Source: Chelonoidis abingdonii (Eukaryota; Chordata; Testudines; Testudinidae). From it: a DNA stretch of 64,000 nucleotides. The translations under genes were made by a program, and so were the position numbers. Positions 1 to 13,160 of this stretch are shown here, piece after piece. The DNA is taken from NCBI RefSeq assembly GCF_003597395.2, contig NC_133771.1, positions 47,171,268-47,235,267 on the forward strand. Direction: 5' to 3'. Below the pieces are notes generated by a model. The model worked only from the letters and a program-made list of their open reading frames with translations, made no database searches and had not been told where the DNA came from. The number at the start of each line of letters is the position of its first letter. The first letter of the stretch is position 1.

Positions 1-1536
1 TGGCTCAGCATTTTCTAAAAATCAAGCCCTTTAAAAAGCATCTCAAGTTTAAAACCCCAAAAATGAAAACATGCAAAATCACTGGAGACTTTTGAAGTTT
101 GCCCTGTATTTACTAGTGAGTTGATTTTTAATAGATACTCTGATGAAATCAGATTAAATCCATTGTCATAAATTAGAATATTTATTTCTATTTCTGTAAG
201 GAACAGCTTTATGGTTAAACCATTTTAGCAAATGTAAGAATTGATAGCACCACCTAGTGCGGAAAATGCAAACCTGAAACTGATATTTGGTAACTTACAG
301 AATCCCATGGTAGGGAGGAAGGGAAGATGAGCATATCTCATAGTTATTGATCTAGCGCTTAGTTATTTCAGGTTAACAACTCTGAAATGAGTGATTTTTC
401 ACCCTTTTATTATGCTACACTTTGGATAAATGTGTTAATGTTAAAATTAGTCATCTTAACAGGTTAAGCATTGGGAAAAAATGGGAGCAAAACCTCAGAG
501 GAGTGAAGTCACTTTCTAGCACAGAATGGCCAAGATAGGAGGTGGTGCAGAGCTGCACCGCTCTAGAAACAGCTCTGGGAGAGAGTGTCTCTCAGTGGAG
601 AAGGGTGGGACCTGGGCAAAGCCCCCTTGGGGTGGCTTTTGCTCTTGGAGGCAATAGAAGGGAGCTGTCCCTGCTCTCCCCTGAACATAGGCACTGCAGG
701 GGGTGGGGGGAAGAAGAGAGGCTTCTTGCCCCGTCTCCCCGCATGCATGTTGAGGGACACACTTTACTCAAGTTCAACATGCCTGAAGTTGTTTTGAATT
801 TCCCACTACAACGAACTAGGCTTCATATTCTTGAGAGACAAGGTAAGGCACAACATGCCCTTGAGGACTTACAGTTTTAGAGGCTGGCTGATTAGAGTTA
901 TAAGGCCCCTTCTTCCTTCTGCATACAATTGACTAGAGTTAGGAGGGAGAGGAGCCTCTCTCAGAGGCCACACTTGTCCTAGCATATTCCCTCCACCCCC
1001 ATCATTTCTGTGTAACTTTCTGCAGACGCCCTGGTAAGCAGGCAGGTCCTATACAACGTAGGCTTGATTAGAAAAAAATTGGCTTTTACTCAGATGGTCC
1101 ACATTTGTTTTAATGTAAAACTAAGACTGAGATTCCAGAAAGCATGAAGATGACAAGATAGCTCAAACTCCAAAGGGAGGCTAACCTCACCAAGACAGCG
1201 AGTGATGAAAGCGAAGACCAGCAGGACCAGACTGAAGCCAGCTAAGGACAAGTGAAATCAGACAGGAGAAAATAAATGATCAGGTAAATGAAGAGTCAAA
1301 AGTCAGCCAAGTCCAAGTGAAAGGCTCAAGAAATTATCGAAATGAAGCAGCTCAGACACTAATAGTATAAGGTGGTAACAGCAAATCCCATCTTCACTTG
1401 AAAGCTTCGGTCAACAGGCAGAAATGAAAAAAGCTCTGAATCTTTGAAATTAAATCAGTCAAGAAGTCAACAGCATTAAAAGAAAAGCAGATCAAAACCT
1501 GAATTCTGTGCAGAAAGAATGGGCTCCAGTCCTGGG
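1..1536. other. Intergenic sequence, nothing recognised
   Basis: No gene or familiar repeat seen. Short open frames at 542-880 overlap on both strands, lack family resemblance and are treated as chance. Confidence 0.5.
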
Positions 1537-1671
1537 GCTTGTCTGCGTGGGGAAACTGACCAGCTGAGCAATAGCGAAAAAGCTAAAAGTTACTTTGTTC
1601 TGGAATATAGTGCCCACACTAGGATAGCTTATTCTGCTATAGCTATGCCAGTTAATTTCCCCGTGTAGATG
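1537..1671. mobile_element. Short non-autonomous DNA element (MITE-like), about 135 bp
   Basis: The ends are inverted: GTCTGCGTGGGGAAACTGAC on the left, and on the right CCAGTTAATTTCCCCGTGTA, whose complement reads ACACGGGGAAATTAACTGG. The length, lack of coding and TCTACAC-like terminus match other short elements in this window (see 47711 and 49751). Confidence 0.5.
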
Positions 1672-3795
1672 AGTTCGGAGTGAACCACCAAAACTACAAA
1701 TTATTAGAAGACAATAAATATTTTAGACTGAAAGAGACTGCCAGCTGCTCTTCAGTGATTAAGAACCCGTAAGTCCCATTCAGAGAGTTGTAATGTTGGT
1801 ATATGCTATGGAATCCTTCACCAAGTTTCTAGCCACAGGAATGAGAGAGTATTCCTACACTGCTGATCTGGATAAATTAATCAATTCAGAGATGAGTCAT
1901 CTGTGAAGGAAGATCCACTAGGATGCTTAATATGCCTGTTTGAAATAATAAGGCATGCAAACTGTAGGAGGACTGAAAGTCAGAGAGTTCCATTTCTTGC
2001 TGCTACTGTAAAGGAAACTGTACTTGTTGTGCTAATGGTGGAATTGATGGGAATGACACAGGAAGGGTTATCAAGCATTAGGATCTGCATTAAGCACCCG
2101 AGTTGGAGTTGGATACTAAATAGAGCTAATTAGAGTACAGTTCAAGTATCATATTAGAAGCCATGAAGAACCTCTCCCTGGATTTGCTGAAAACAAGAAC
2201 CATTTAGTACATGTTCTATAATCTCTCTTCTTGTCTCTCTTCTCTTCAGCACACTATCATCAAGGCAGCCTTCCTTTCCTGCCAAGCCAGTTCTTTTTCT
2301 CCTCACTGGCTTCTTTCTCAGAAAGTTTAAGCTTCCCCTGCTCACTTTTAAAGCTCTTCATCAAACTGTGCTCTCATCTCTTCCTCTACTGCCTTACATG
2401 CTATCCAAACTTCTCTCTTGTTTGCTTCCTATGTCCCTGTAAGTCACTTGTCTGTTCTGCTTTTCTCCAGAGGCTTGGAACATCCTCCTAATTATGTTAA
2501 GTTCTCCATACCTCAAAAATCTGATAATCCGTCTGTTCCAGGAAACATTCCAGCCCTACACCCACACACTACTCGGAGCCCTATCTTGTGAGATGTTAGA
2601 GCACTGATCTCTCCCCTTTTGTTCTCTGTGTTATTATTAATCATTTAATATTATTTATTTATATTATTGTAGAGCCTAGGAGCCCTAGTCATTGTGCCAG
2701 GTGCTGTACAAACACAGAACAAAATGAGACATTCCTTGGCCCAAAGAGTTTACAATCTCTGTCTGATATTGTACCCACCAGTGCAGACATTTTATGCTTT
2801 GCTTAGCACATTTTATTTGTGAAGCACAGAATGCACTGATGGCACCATCTAAATAATTATCAGACATTTCCAGCTGCCCAAGAGCTACAGGCTGTCTTGT
2901 GCTGAAAGCAATTGCCGGATGAATTTAAAGAAAGGTTAATTTCAGATGAAGGTTGAGTTTCCACCTCCGCCGTACCTTGTTTAAATGTTTGCTCACCTCT
3001 AATTATAACACTTTCTGACATAAAACTACCTGTCTTAGATTTTCTGGATATCAAAATACACAGATCTGCACTCTTACCATTTCTCTTATAACAGCTCTCA
3101 TTTTGTTCCAAAATGTTTATCTCCCAAGGTCATTTGTACAATGAAGATTAGAAAAATCACAATCCATTATATAGCATGGGCTTTCTTTTAATCTCCCTCT
3201 TAGTTTCCATGAAGACTTTATTCTCATATTGGAAAAAAATTATAGCTCTGGTTTACAAATTCTCTGCTGTACGTGTACAGCAGTGGTGAAACAAAGGGAG
3301 AATATATTATTTTGTTCAGTGCCCTGTCAAGTGACTTAATATTCTGGTTATCAGTACTACTAGAATCTGTTTTGAGGGCATTTCAAATTGTTACCTTGCA
3401 AATAACAGATGATAGCTCTGGTCATCAAAACCTTTTCTATATCCTGCTATCCAAAATAGATCTTTAGAGAGATTAAAGTTGAGCTTCAAAAATAGGAGAA
3501 ATAAAAAAACAGAATGAATTCTGTATAGGCGGAGATGAGTGTTTGATTAAAGATCGTGAAATTTGGTGTTCTGTGACTGAACTTAACAATATGTATAAAG
3601 TAACGCATATTGGAAAATATAATCCCATCTATACATACAAAGTGATGGAGTCTGAAATTAGCTATTACCACTCAAGAAAGTGTTTTTGGAGTCATTGTGC
3701 ACAGTTCTCTGAAAACATCTTCTCAATGTGCAGTCAAAAAAGCTAACAATGTTAGGAACCCTTAAGAAAGACGAAAGGGATCGATAATAATATAG
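1672..3795. other. Intergenic sequence with one SINE/L2-type fossil
   Basis: Apart from the L2/MIR-tail repeat at 2628-2770 I recognise no gene, RNA or repeat here. Open frames are short and mutually overlapping. Confidence 0.4.
2628..2770 (-). repeat. Ancient L2/MIR-type 3' tail repeat
   Basis: Read on the minus strand it has the order seen in L2/MIR-like tails of amniotes: a 'length of about 20 then TTTGGG..AGG' block, TTGTACAGCACCTGGCACAA, and an AT-rich end rich in ATTTAT. Heavily diverged, so the family name is tentative. Confidence 0.5.
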
Positions 3796-4505
3796 TAAAC
3801 ATCGTAATGTCACCCTGTAAATCCATGATATGCCCACACCTTGAATACTGCATGCACTTCTGGTCACCCCATCTCCAAAGAGATATATTAGAAATGGAAA
3901 AAGTACGGAGAAAGGCAACAAAAATTACTAGGGGTATGGAACAACTTCCACATGAGGAGAAATTAAAAAGACTGGGACTGTTCAACTTGGAAAAGAGGCA
4001 ACTAAGAGGGGATATGACAGAGATCTAAAATATTATGAGTGGTGTGGAGAAAGTGAATAGGGAAGTGTTATTTTCCCCTTCACGTAACATAAGGACAAGG
4101 GGTTACCCAAGAAAAATCATAGGCAGCAGGTTTAAAACAAACATAAGGAAGTACTTCTTCACACAATGCACAGTCATCCTGTAAAATTCGTTGTCAGGGA
4201 ATGATGTAAAGGTCAAAACTATAACTGGATTCAAAAAAATAATTAGGTAAGTTCATAGAGGATAGGTTCATCAATGACTATAGCCAAGATGATCAGGGAT
4301 TCAACCCCATACTTTGAGTGCTCCTAAGCCTCTGACTGCCAAATGCTGGGACTGGATGACCGGGGATGGATCACTTATGATTGCCCTGTTCTGTTCACTC
4401 CCTTTGAAGCACCTGGCACTGGCCACTGTTGGAAGACCAAGGACACCAGCCTAGATGGACAATTGGTCTGACCCAGTATGTCCGGTCTTATGTTCTTATA
4501 CACTT
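3796..4505 (+). mobile_element. CR1 LINE, 3' fragment (end of reverse transcriptase ORF and 3' UTR)
   Basis: A 73-residue open frame (3807-4028) carries the CR1 ORF2 C-terminal signature: CPHLEYCMHFWSPH, then EKVRRKATK, then KRLGLFNLEKRQLRGDM. Sequence beyond it matches the typical CR1 3' region, with GGTCTGACCCAGTATGTCC near the end and a terminal repeat of the TATGTTCTTAT type. The element is 5'-truncated, as usual for CR1 copies, and has stop codons after 4028. Confidence 0.85.
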
Positions 4506-5782
4506 TTGTGCACAACTCTGGCTTGTACTAGGTGTCATCAAATGGACTCTGTGTTTCCCATTTATTTCAGCAGCAATTATTTATTAATGCCCTGTGTTTT
4601 ATGTTGTATAGAGGTGATGATGTATGTCCTCCATCCCCATCTTTGTCTGCTCTTTTACATTCTACCATAAGAGGGCATGGTTGCATAGGGAATTCATTCC
4701 CAGAGGGCAAGAAGGAATTGCCCGCTCTAGCTCACTGTTACAGCCCTTCTGTTGTCAGAATAACACATTAACGTGTTATTGTGCCTGTGTAATCACAGCC
4801 CGTGTATCAATCTTGGTGCCTCTGTCAGAATATCCCATATCCCTGCACCGAGGGACTCTGAGTACAGGACCAATGGACATAAATGGCAAAACCTCAGAAT
4901 GAATAGGAGTCACATCCCATTTCTACCTTGGCTTCTGCAACACACAGTTCCTCCCTATGGGTTTTCAGATTCACAAAGAATCATATCTTTTTGTTCTCCT
5001 TTCACCCTCCTCATATTAGTCACATGACCAAAAGTTCTAACAGCCCTCTCAACTCCTGTTGTACTGTCCACAGGGGACACCTCAGTGACCAAATGGTCCT
5101 ATAGGGATTGAACAATATTAATACAGTGTATGCATTCAATAACAATATTCAATAACACTAAATTATTTTATTACTAACTGCTGCAATATTCCTCGAAAAG
5201 AAATCAGAGGTGAACTCTGAGCAATCCTCAAGCCCTTGTCTGTTCAGGTGCCAATTTGTAATATTTGGGTGGGCTAGAACTTCATTGCCCTTCTCCAGTG
5301 CCTAAAAGACTCCAACTTGCATAGAAAAGACCCTGGAGACCCAGAATTCAGTCACTGAGGATTTTCGGTAAGGATTGCACAGTGTCAACCTCCCTACAAT
5401 CAAGTCCAAAAGAACAAAAGGAATGAATTTAATTCTTGAGTACCAACTTTATAAAAATCTCATTACGAAGAAACAATAATAATACTATCAATTTATACAA
5501 CATAACATGGCTACTTTATAAGCCACATACATTATCTTCACAGTTATACCTAAACATAAAAAAAGAAAACAAATTAAATCTCAACAGGTCAGTCCCCACA
5601 GAAACACAGTGAGAAGCCACCCAGAGTTTCCAAAACCTTAGGTTGAGTTCATCTGAGTCTCAGCTAGAGTCTTACGTCAGCAGCATTCACATCACACTCC
5701 CTGTCAGTATCTGACCCAAGCCAGGGAAGCTAATGATCCAACTAGCATGTGCCGTTACACCCCATATTCTTCATAGAAATAT
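4506..5782. other. Intergenic sequence, nothing recognised
   Basis: AT-rich to average composition, no coding family, no repeat I can name. Confidence 0.4.
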
Positions 5783-5959
5783 TGTTATGATATGACTATG
5801 GCATAACTAAGATATGTTTTATGCAAGATGGATCATGTGAGGTGGTATTGAAAAGGTTATGATTTACTGACTGCGTTTATTCAATTTGTGTGCATGTATC
5901 ATTTCTATATTGTCTATGTAACAATTACAAATGTGTGAGTATGTGCTTGGGATAATGAC

Positions 5960-6275
5960 AGGTTTCAGAGTAGCAGCCATGTTAGTCTGTATGCCCAAAA
6001 AGAACAGGAGTACTTCTGGCACCTTAGAGACTAACAAATTTATCTGAGCATAAGCTTTTGTGGGCTACAGCCCACTTCATCGGATGCATAGCATGGAACA
6101 TATAGTAAGACGATATATATACACAGAGAACATGAAAAAGTGGAAGTAGCTTTTATAATCTTCTTACTATATGTTCCACTCTATGCATCTGATGAAGTGG
6201 GCTGTAACCTACGAAAGCTTATGCTCAAATAAATTTGTTAGTCTCTAAGGTGCCACAAGTATTCCTGTTCTTTAT
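5960..6275. mobile_element. Fold-back (long inverted repeat) DNA element
   Basis: The left arm contains GAACAGGAGTACTTCTGGCA, CTTAGAGACTAACAAATTTA and CCCACTTCATCGGATGCAT. The right arm is its near reverse complement, with ATGCATCTGATGAAGTGGG, AATTTGTTAGTCTCTAAGG and a match to the outer end at CACAAGTATTCCTGTTC. Arms of about 115-125 bp flank an AT-rich centre near 6110-6165. Inserted in the LTR-like repeat. No coding capacity. A related shorter piece is at 40325-40432. Confidence 0.7.
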
Positions 6276-6435
6276 GTGGTTGGGAAACGTCCACGAGACA
6301 GTAAAGCAATCAGCCTTAATTGGACATTAGGAAAAGACAGTGAGTCTCCAAAGATGTGGACCCCCCCCATCTTGCCCAGGAGTCCTTCCGTTGGACCTTA
6401 TCAGAAGTAAACCTTGTCTCATTCGCTAGCAAGTT

Positions 6436-7499
6436 AAAGAAGTATGGGCTGAATTGAATGGACTATAAGGTGGATAAAAAGCTGGTTAGATCATCGGGCT
6501 CAACAGGTAGTGATCAATGGCTCATTGTCTAGTTGGCAGCCAGTATCAAGCGGAGTGCCCCAAGGGTCGGTCTGGGGCCAGTTTTTTCAATATCTTTATA
6601 ATGATCTGGAGGATGGTGTGGACTGCAAGTTATGACAACACCTGGGAGGAGTGGTAGAATACGCTGGAGGGTAGGGATAGCATACAGAGGGACCTAGACA
6701 AATTAGAGAACTGGGCCAAAAGAAATCTGATAAGGTTCAAACAAGGACATGTTGCAGAGTCCTGCACTTAGGACAGAAGAATCCCATGCATGCTACAGAC
6801 ATGGACCCAAGGCTAGGCACAGTTCTGAAAAAGGACCTACGGATTACAGTGGAGGAGAAGCTGGATATGAGTCAACAGTGTGCCCTTGTTTGCACAGAAG
6901 GCTAAGGCATTTTGGGGTAATAAGTAGGGGCATTGCCAGCAGATCGAGGGACGTGATCATCCCCCTCTATTCGACATTGGTGAGGCCTCATCTGGGTACT
7001 GTGTCCTGTTTTGGGCCCACACTACAAGAAGGAGTGGGAAAATTGGAAAGAGTCAGCGGAGGGAACAAAAATGATTAGGGGCTGGAGCACATGACTTACA
7101 AGGAGAGGCAGAGGAATTCGGATTATGAATCTGCAGAAGAAGAAGAATAAGGGGGATTTGAATAGCTGCTTCCATACTGCCTGAAAGGGGGGTTCCAAGA
7201 GGGATGGATCTAGACTGTTCTCAGTAGTACAGATGAACAGAACAAGGAGTAATGGTCCTCAGTTGCAGTGGGGGAGATTTAGGTTGGATATCTAGAAAAC
7301 TTTTTCACTAGAAGTGGTGAAGCACTGGATTGGGTTAATCTAGGGAGGTGGTGGAATCTCCTTCCTTAGAGGTTTTTAAGGTCAGGCTTGACAAAGTCCT
7401 GGCTGGGATGATTTAGTTGGGGATTGATCCTGCTTTGGGCAGGGGGTTGGACTAGATGCCCCCCTGAGGGCCCTTCCAATCCTGATATTCTATGATTCA
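6436..7499 (+). mobile_element. CR1 LINE, 5'-truncated copy
   Basis: Conceptual translation in broken frames shows the CR1 reverse transcriptase block with SGVPQGSV near 6555-6580, then the C-terminal region. It ends with the standard CR1 3' end: GGACTAGATG, CCCTTCCAATCCTGATATTC and the octamer-like TATGATTC. Frames are broken by many indels, so it is dead. It sits inside the older LTR-like repeat. Confidence 0.85.
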
Positions 7500-8358
7500 T
7501 GGTAGCCCTCACACTGCAAGGTCATGTGATAAGGTCACCCGGTACAAAATACCACCTTGGACACTGCTGTTACTTTTCCACTGGAAACAAAGGCTTCCCG
7601 CCTTATGTAAATTCTATTTAAGGCTGGGAAGGAAGTCATTCAGGACTCTCCTCCATTGCCTCCCCAGGAGGGAAGACTGCTAAAAACACCTGGAGGGAAA
7701 GGCAGGATTGAGTCCAGGCTGAGACAGTGGTCCAGTCTGTAAAGAGAAATAACTGGATTCTAAGCTACAGAAACTATGCAGCTTGCCTAAAACAACATAG
7801 AGTGAGAAATTACATTTTGTAACCTGTTTCTTGAGTGCATTAAGATTAGTTTGCATGTTTTGTTTCATTTGCTCAGTAATCTGCTTTGTTCTGTTTGCTG
7901 TCACTTATAATCACTTAAAATTTACCTTTTGTAGTTAATAAACTTATTTCTTGTTCATTTCAAAACCCAGTTTGTGCAATTCATATCTGGTGGGGAGAGG
8001 GAGAGGCAAAAAGCATTGTATATCTCTCTCCACCATGAGGGAGGGGGTGATTTTTATGAGCTTGCATTGCGCAGATCTCTCTATACAGCACAAGACAACA
8101 TTATTTTTGGGATTACACCCAAAAGAAGGTGTGCACATGAGTGCTGGATAAATCCCTGAGCTGAATCTTCCCATACAGAGATGATTTCAGCCTGTGTTTG
8201 CAGCTGAGTGTGGTCTTACCTGTGTGTGTGCTAGAGAAGGCTTGAGGGCCTGGCACAGCAAGGACAGTGTGAGGAAGCCCAGGCTGGTGGAACAGGAAGA
8301 TGCTGTGGGCTCCCAGCACATCAGGTGGCATCCCAGATGGGGGTTCCAACCCGTCACA

Positions 8359-9425
8359 CAGGGGACCACATTTGGTGATGAATCCTGGTCACGTGTCTCC
8401 TGAGGTACATTGCACATATGCTAAGAAGATCATCAAATCTGTAATCTGCTGAGTCAAAAGCAACATCTTCCCTCCACTTGCTTGCAGAAATTTTCAGTTT
8501 GAATCCAGGCAGACTCTTCCTCCTTCTCTGCTGAAATCACTCAGTTAGCTAGTCAGCTAATCAATCACTCAGTTAAATATATAGATTTAAAAAACCTTGC
8601 TGTAAAATGCTCAGAGTTAGGGAAAACAGTCTGCTTTTTACTCCTGGGCTTAGCTTCTGTCAACCCACACAGGACACATGGCCTTTTGCAAAGCAGCTGC
8701 CCTGACTAGTTGCCCTCATGGAATGTGAGTTCAGCAGCAGGGAATCTATTGAGCATACCCAAAAGTACCACACCCAATTCCAGAAACTTCTGGATGTGGC
8801 GTGTTAACTGTGCATCTGCCTAGCAAGAATGAACCAGGGACAATTCATTCTTCCCCACCCACATAGATCTCATCCTCACAGATCTCTTAAAGACATATCT
8901 CCCTGTTAGGTATATGGGTTACACCTGCTTTTTAGCATTAGCAATGGACTCAAGCCAATCCTGGATTTGAATGCACCAGGTCTTTGGTGAAGTCTTTGAG
9001 AAGGCTGAATCAGGAGTCACCTGAGGGTTAAACCATTCTAGAAGCTCCCTGAGTTTTTCTTCTAACAAAGAGAGAAATACTGAGGATACTGCTTGTGCCT
9101 GAGCTCTTTTCTGGGACACAGGAAAATTGGGATGTCTTCATCAAATTTATGATTCAGTCCAGAGATAATATACTTGTCGTGTGATCCTGACTAGCTAGTG
9201 TATGATACTCAACTGAGTGTTTCTTAGTCACTTGGTGCACGTTGGTTTTCAGTTGGTATGTAAATACTATGGTCTCATTTCCCTCCTCACCAAAGGATAG
9301 AGTAAACTTCCAAAAGAATCACAATTAAATACTAGAGAAAAAGCAATGAAAGGAAAAATGCATTGATATACAACCAGCCTAACTCATCTCTACCTCAGTG
9401 TTGCCTCACTGTGTGACCTCTTCAC
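8359..9425. other. Intergenic sequence, nothing recognised
   Basis: No coding family or repeat recognised. The minus-strand open frame at 8919-9119 has no recognisable motif. Confidence 0.4.
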
Positions 9426-11350
9426 ATAGAATCATAGAAGTATAGGACTGCAGGGGACCTTAATAGGTCATCTAGGGTAGTCCCCTGCACTCAAGGCAGG
9501 ACTATGTAATAACTTGACCATTCCTGACAGTTCTTAAAAGCCTCCAATGACAGAGATCTCATGACTTCCCTAGGCAATTTGTTCTGGTGCTTAACTACCC
9601 TGACAGTTAGGAATTTTTCCCTAATGTCCAACCTAACCCTCCCTTGCTACAATCTAAACCCATTGGTTCTTGTCCTATCCTCAGAGGTAAAAGAGAATAA
9701 TTTTTCACCCTTCTTCTCGTAACTACCTTTTAGGTATTTGAAAACTGTTATGTCCCCCATCAGTCTTCTCTTCTCTAAACTAAAACCCAATTTTGCTCAT
9801 AGGTCATGTTTTCTAGACCTTTAATAATTTTTGTTGCTCTTCCCAGGACTTTCTCCAATTTGACTATATCTTTCATGAAATGTGGGGCCCAGAAATGGAC
9901 AGCTGAGGTCTCAGTGCAGAGTAGAGTAGAAGAATTACTTCATGTTTCTTGCTTACAACACTCCTGCTAGTACATCCCAGAATTATGTTTGCTTTTTTTG
10001 CACCAGTGTTACACTATTAACTCATATTTGTCTTGCGCTCATATCCTCCAAAGCACTTCCAATCCCTCTCAACTTGGTACCATCTGCAAACTTTGCAAGT
10101 GTACTCTCTATGCCATTATCTAAATCACTGATGAGGATATTGAACAGAACCGGACCCGGGAATAATCCCTGCAGAACCCCACTCGATATGCCCTTCCAGC
10201 TTGACTATGAAACACTGATAACTGAACAGTTTACCAACCAGTTATGTACCCACTTTATAGTAGCTCCATTTAGGCTGTATCTCCCTAATTCATTTATGAG
10301 AGGGTCATGCAAGACAATATCAAAAGCCTTACTAAAGTCAAAATATACCACCATCTACAACTTTCCCCAATCCACAAGGCTTATTACCCTGTCAAAGAAA
10401 GCTATTAGGTTGGTTTGACACGATATGTTCTTGACAAACCATATTGACTGTTACTTATCACCTTATTATCTTCTAGGTGTTTGCAAATTGATTGCTTGAT
10501 TATTTGCTCCATTATTTTTCCAGGTACTGAAGTTAAACTAACTGGTCTGTAGTTTCCTGGGTTGTTTTTATTTCCCTTTTTATAGATGGGCATTATATTT
10601 GTCCCCTTCCAATTGCTAAATGGCTCAAATATCTCCTCATTCAGCTCCTTGAGTATTCTAGGATGTATTTCCTCTGGCCCTGATGACTTGAAGACATATA
10701 ACTTGTCTAAGTAATTTTTAACTTATTCTTTCCCTATTTTAGCCTCTGATCGTAACCCATTTTCATTGGTATTCACTGTGTTAGATGTACAATTGCTACT
10801 AACCTTTTTAGTGAAAACTGAAAAAAAAAGTTATTTAGCAGTTCTGCCATTTCCACATTTTCTGTTATTGTCTTCCTCCACCCCCGCTCCCCCCAACACT
10901 AGGTACTGGGCCTACCCTGTTCTTGGTGTTCATCGTGCTTCTAATGCATTTGCAGAATGTTTTCTTGTTAACCTCTTTGTCCGTAGCTAACAATCTCATT
11001 TTGTGCCTTGGCCTTTCCAATTTTGTTCCTACATACTTGTGTTTGTTTATATTCATCCTTCATAATTTTATCTAGTTTCCACTTTCTGTAGGTGTAAAAC
11101 TCTTTTGAGTTTCAGATCACTGAAGATCTTCGAGTTAAGCCAGGGTGGTCTCTTACCTTACTTCCGATCTTTCCTACACAGTGGGATAGTTTGCTCTTGT
11201 GCCTTTAATAATGTCTCTTTGAAAAACTGCCAACCCTCTCAAACTGGTTTTCCCCTTAGACTTGCTTCCCATGGGATCTACCCTGCCAACTCCCTGAGTT
11301 TGCTAAAGTCTGCCTTCTTGAAATCCATTGTCTTTATTCTGTTTTCCCTC

Positions 11351-12089
11351 CTACAATTCCTTCAAATTATGAACTCTTATCATTTCATGATCACTTTCAT
11401 TCAAGCTGCCTTCCACTTTCAAATTCTCAACCAGTTCCTCCCTATGTGTCAAAATCAAATCTAGAACAACCTCTCTCCTAGTTGCTTTCTCCACCTTCTG
11501 AAATAAAAATTTGTCTCCAATGCATTCCGAGAACTTTTTGGATATTTGGTGCCCTTCTGTGTTATTTTCCCAACAAATATCTGGGTAGTTGAAGTCCCCC
11601 ATCACCACCAAGTCTTGTGCTTTGGATTATTTTATTAGTAATTTTTTAAAAAAGCCTCATCTACCTCTTCTTCCTGCTTAGGTGGTCTATAACACCACCC
11701 TTGTCTTTTTAGTTTTTATCCTCACCCAGAGACTTTCCATCTCAACCTCAATCCAAGTGTATACATCTTTGTTAAGGAAACACCATATCCCTTTTTCCCC
11801 ACCTGTCCTTCCTGAGCAAACTGTACCCTTCAATACCAATATTCCAGTCATGTGTATTATCCCACCAAGTCTCTGTGATGCCAACTATCTCATAGCTGTG
11901 TTTATTCACTAGTATTTCTAGTTCTGCTTGTTTTTTCCCCATACATCTTGCATTAATATTCAGACATCTAAGATATGGATTTGATTTCCCTTCTATGTTC
12001 CCTCTTATCTCTTCCTTGTCTCCCATGGTTCCCTTCCCACCCCGCCCCCTGATTCTAAACCTTCTCCCAAGTCTCCATGTTTCTGACAT
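11351..12089 (-). pseudogene. CR1 ORF2 endonuclease domain (broken)
   Basis: Two open pieces, 11772-12089 and 11351-11611, cover the start and the end of an apurinic-type endonuclease. The N-terminal NxNARCMGKKQAELEIL and ITETWW, and the C-terminal [13 protein letters not shown] and SDHEMI, correspond to the conserved blocks that bind metal and catalyse the nick. The middle is out of frame. Confidence 0.8.
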
Positions 12090-12234
12090 ACATGTGGGCT
12101 TTTGTCACCTGCCCTCATCAAACCTAGTTTAAGACCCTCCTCACTAAATTAGCCAGTGTTTATCCAGAGATCCTTTAGCAATTCCTCAAAGGGGACCACA
12201 TCTCTGCGTAGCAGTCCTTCTTCCCGGAGCGGCA

Positions 12235-12736
12235 TCAGTCAAGAAAACTGAAGCCCTCCTGGTGACACCATCTGCACAGCCCTGCATTCAGCTTCAGGAT
12301 GCATCTGTCTCTGCTTGGGCCCCTACTCTTGACCAGAAGAATCAAAGAGAATAACACCTGTGCCCCCAGCTCCTTCACCCTCACTGCCAGAGCCTCGTAG
12401 TCACTTCTGATCTGCTCAAGGTCATACCTTGCAGTATCATTAGTGCCCACATTGACAAGTAGCATGGGGTATTAGTCAGAGGGCTGGATGATCCTCAAGA
12501 ATCCCTCTGTAATGTCTTGGACATGGGCCCGTGACAGGCAGCACCACCTCCTGGGATGTCATGTCAGATGGACAGATGGGTGCCTCTGTCCCTCTCAGAA
12601 AGGAGTCACTGGCTACCATCACCCTATGTTTCCTCTGGGGAGTGGTGGCCACAATCCTCCCAGCTTTGGGGATACGGAGCTTCTCCACTTCCATCTTTGG
12701 GGGGTGATTCCTCATCCCTTGTTGCCAGGGCAGCAT
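12235..12736 (-). pseudogene. CR1 ORF1 esterase-like region (broken)
   Basis: Contains a GDSL-like block (VMVASDSFLRGTE) and LLVNVGTNDTARYDLEQI, which resemble the SGNH-hydrolase domain carried in ORF1 of CR1-clade elements. The two parts are in different open frames. Confidence 0.65.
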
Positions 12737-13160
12737 AATGGCTCTTCATCACTGTAGTTGGTTGGTTGGCAGCAGGGGTGAAGAGCACTGCCAGAAGTAA
12801 ACAGCAGCCAGTGTCCTCCCTGTGACAGAGCCATATCTTTCTCCCCCCGGTGGTGTGATAGCAGTCCTCTCTAGCTGGATAGCTTCCTCAGCCTTGGAGA
12901 TCTCCACAGGAATACTCTTGATGAATTCCTTATGTGCACAGATGCTGCTCAGCTTAGTTACCTCCTCCTGTAGCCCTCCCACCTGCTTCCTGGGAGATTC
13001 CACCAGCAGACCCCTTTCACACTGGATAGTCTCCCCAGCCTGTCTCCTAGTGATGGTAGAAGGAGGCAACAGCCACTTACAGCATTTCTTGGAGCACAGA
13101 AACTGCAGGCAAAATTAAAGAAACTCCTTAACTGCATTGGTAAATCCTTGTAAAACAATG

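Larger units (their letters stand above)
5783..8358 (+). mobile_element. LTR-like repeat interrupted by two later insertions
   Basis: Sequence starting TGTTATGATATGACTATGG and ending near CCCGTCACA (TG...CA ends), with AATAAA at 7937-7942 followed by a T-rich stretch, looks like a retroviral-type LTR in plus orientation. It is split by a fold-back element (5960-6275) and a CR1 (about 6436-7499); removing both leaves about 1.2 kb. I did not find a convincing target duplication, and the exact ends are uncertain. Confidence 0.45.
9426..13160 (-). mobile_element. CR1 LINE, nearly full-length but decayed
   Basis: In minus orientation (5' end near 13160) the order is that of a CR1 element. First come ORF1 remains: a Cys-containing segment and coiled-coil-like stretch (12749-13158), then an esterase-like domain with ASDSFLRGTEAP (12476-12736) and VNVGTNDTARYD (12235-12465). 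Next is the ORF2 endonuclease: NINARCMGKKQAE and GITETWW (11772-12089), then [11 protein letters not shown] (11351-11611). Then the reverse transcriptase: GNYRPVSLTSVPGKIME (10405-10593) and a mutated catalytic FADGTKL block (about 10080-10110). The element ends in a CR1 3' UTR with ATCATAGAA at 9427. Frameshifts and stops throughout. Confidence 0.9.

Noticed and set aside
9942..10418. 158-residue plus-strand open frame as a gene
   Set aside because: It is the antisense of the CR1 reverse transcriptase region, whose true frames are on the minus strand.
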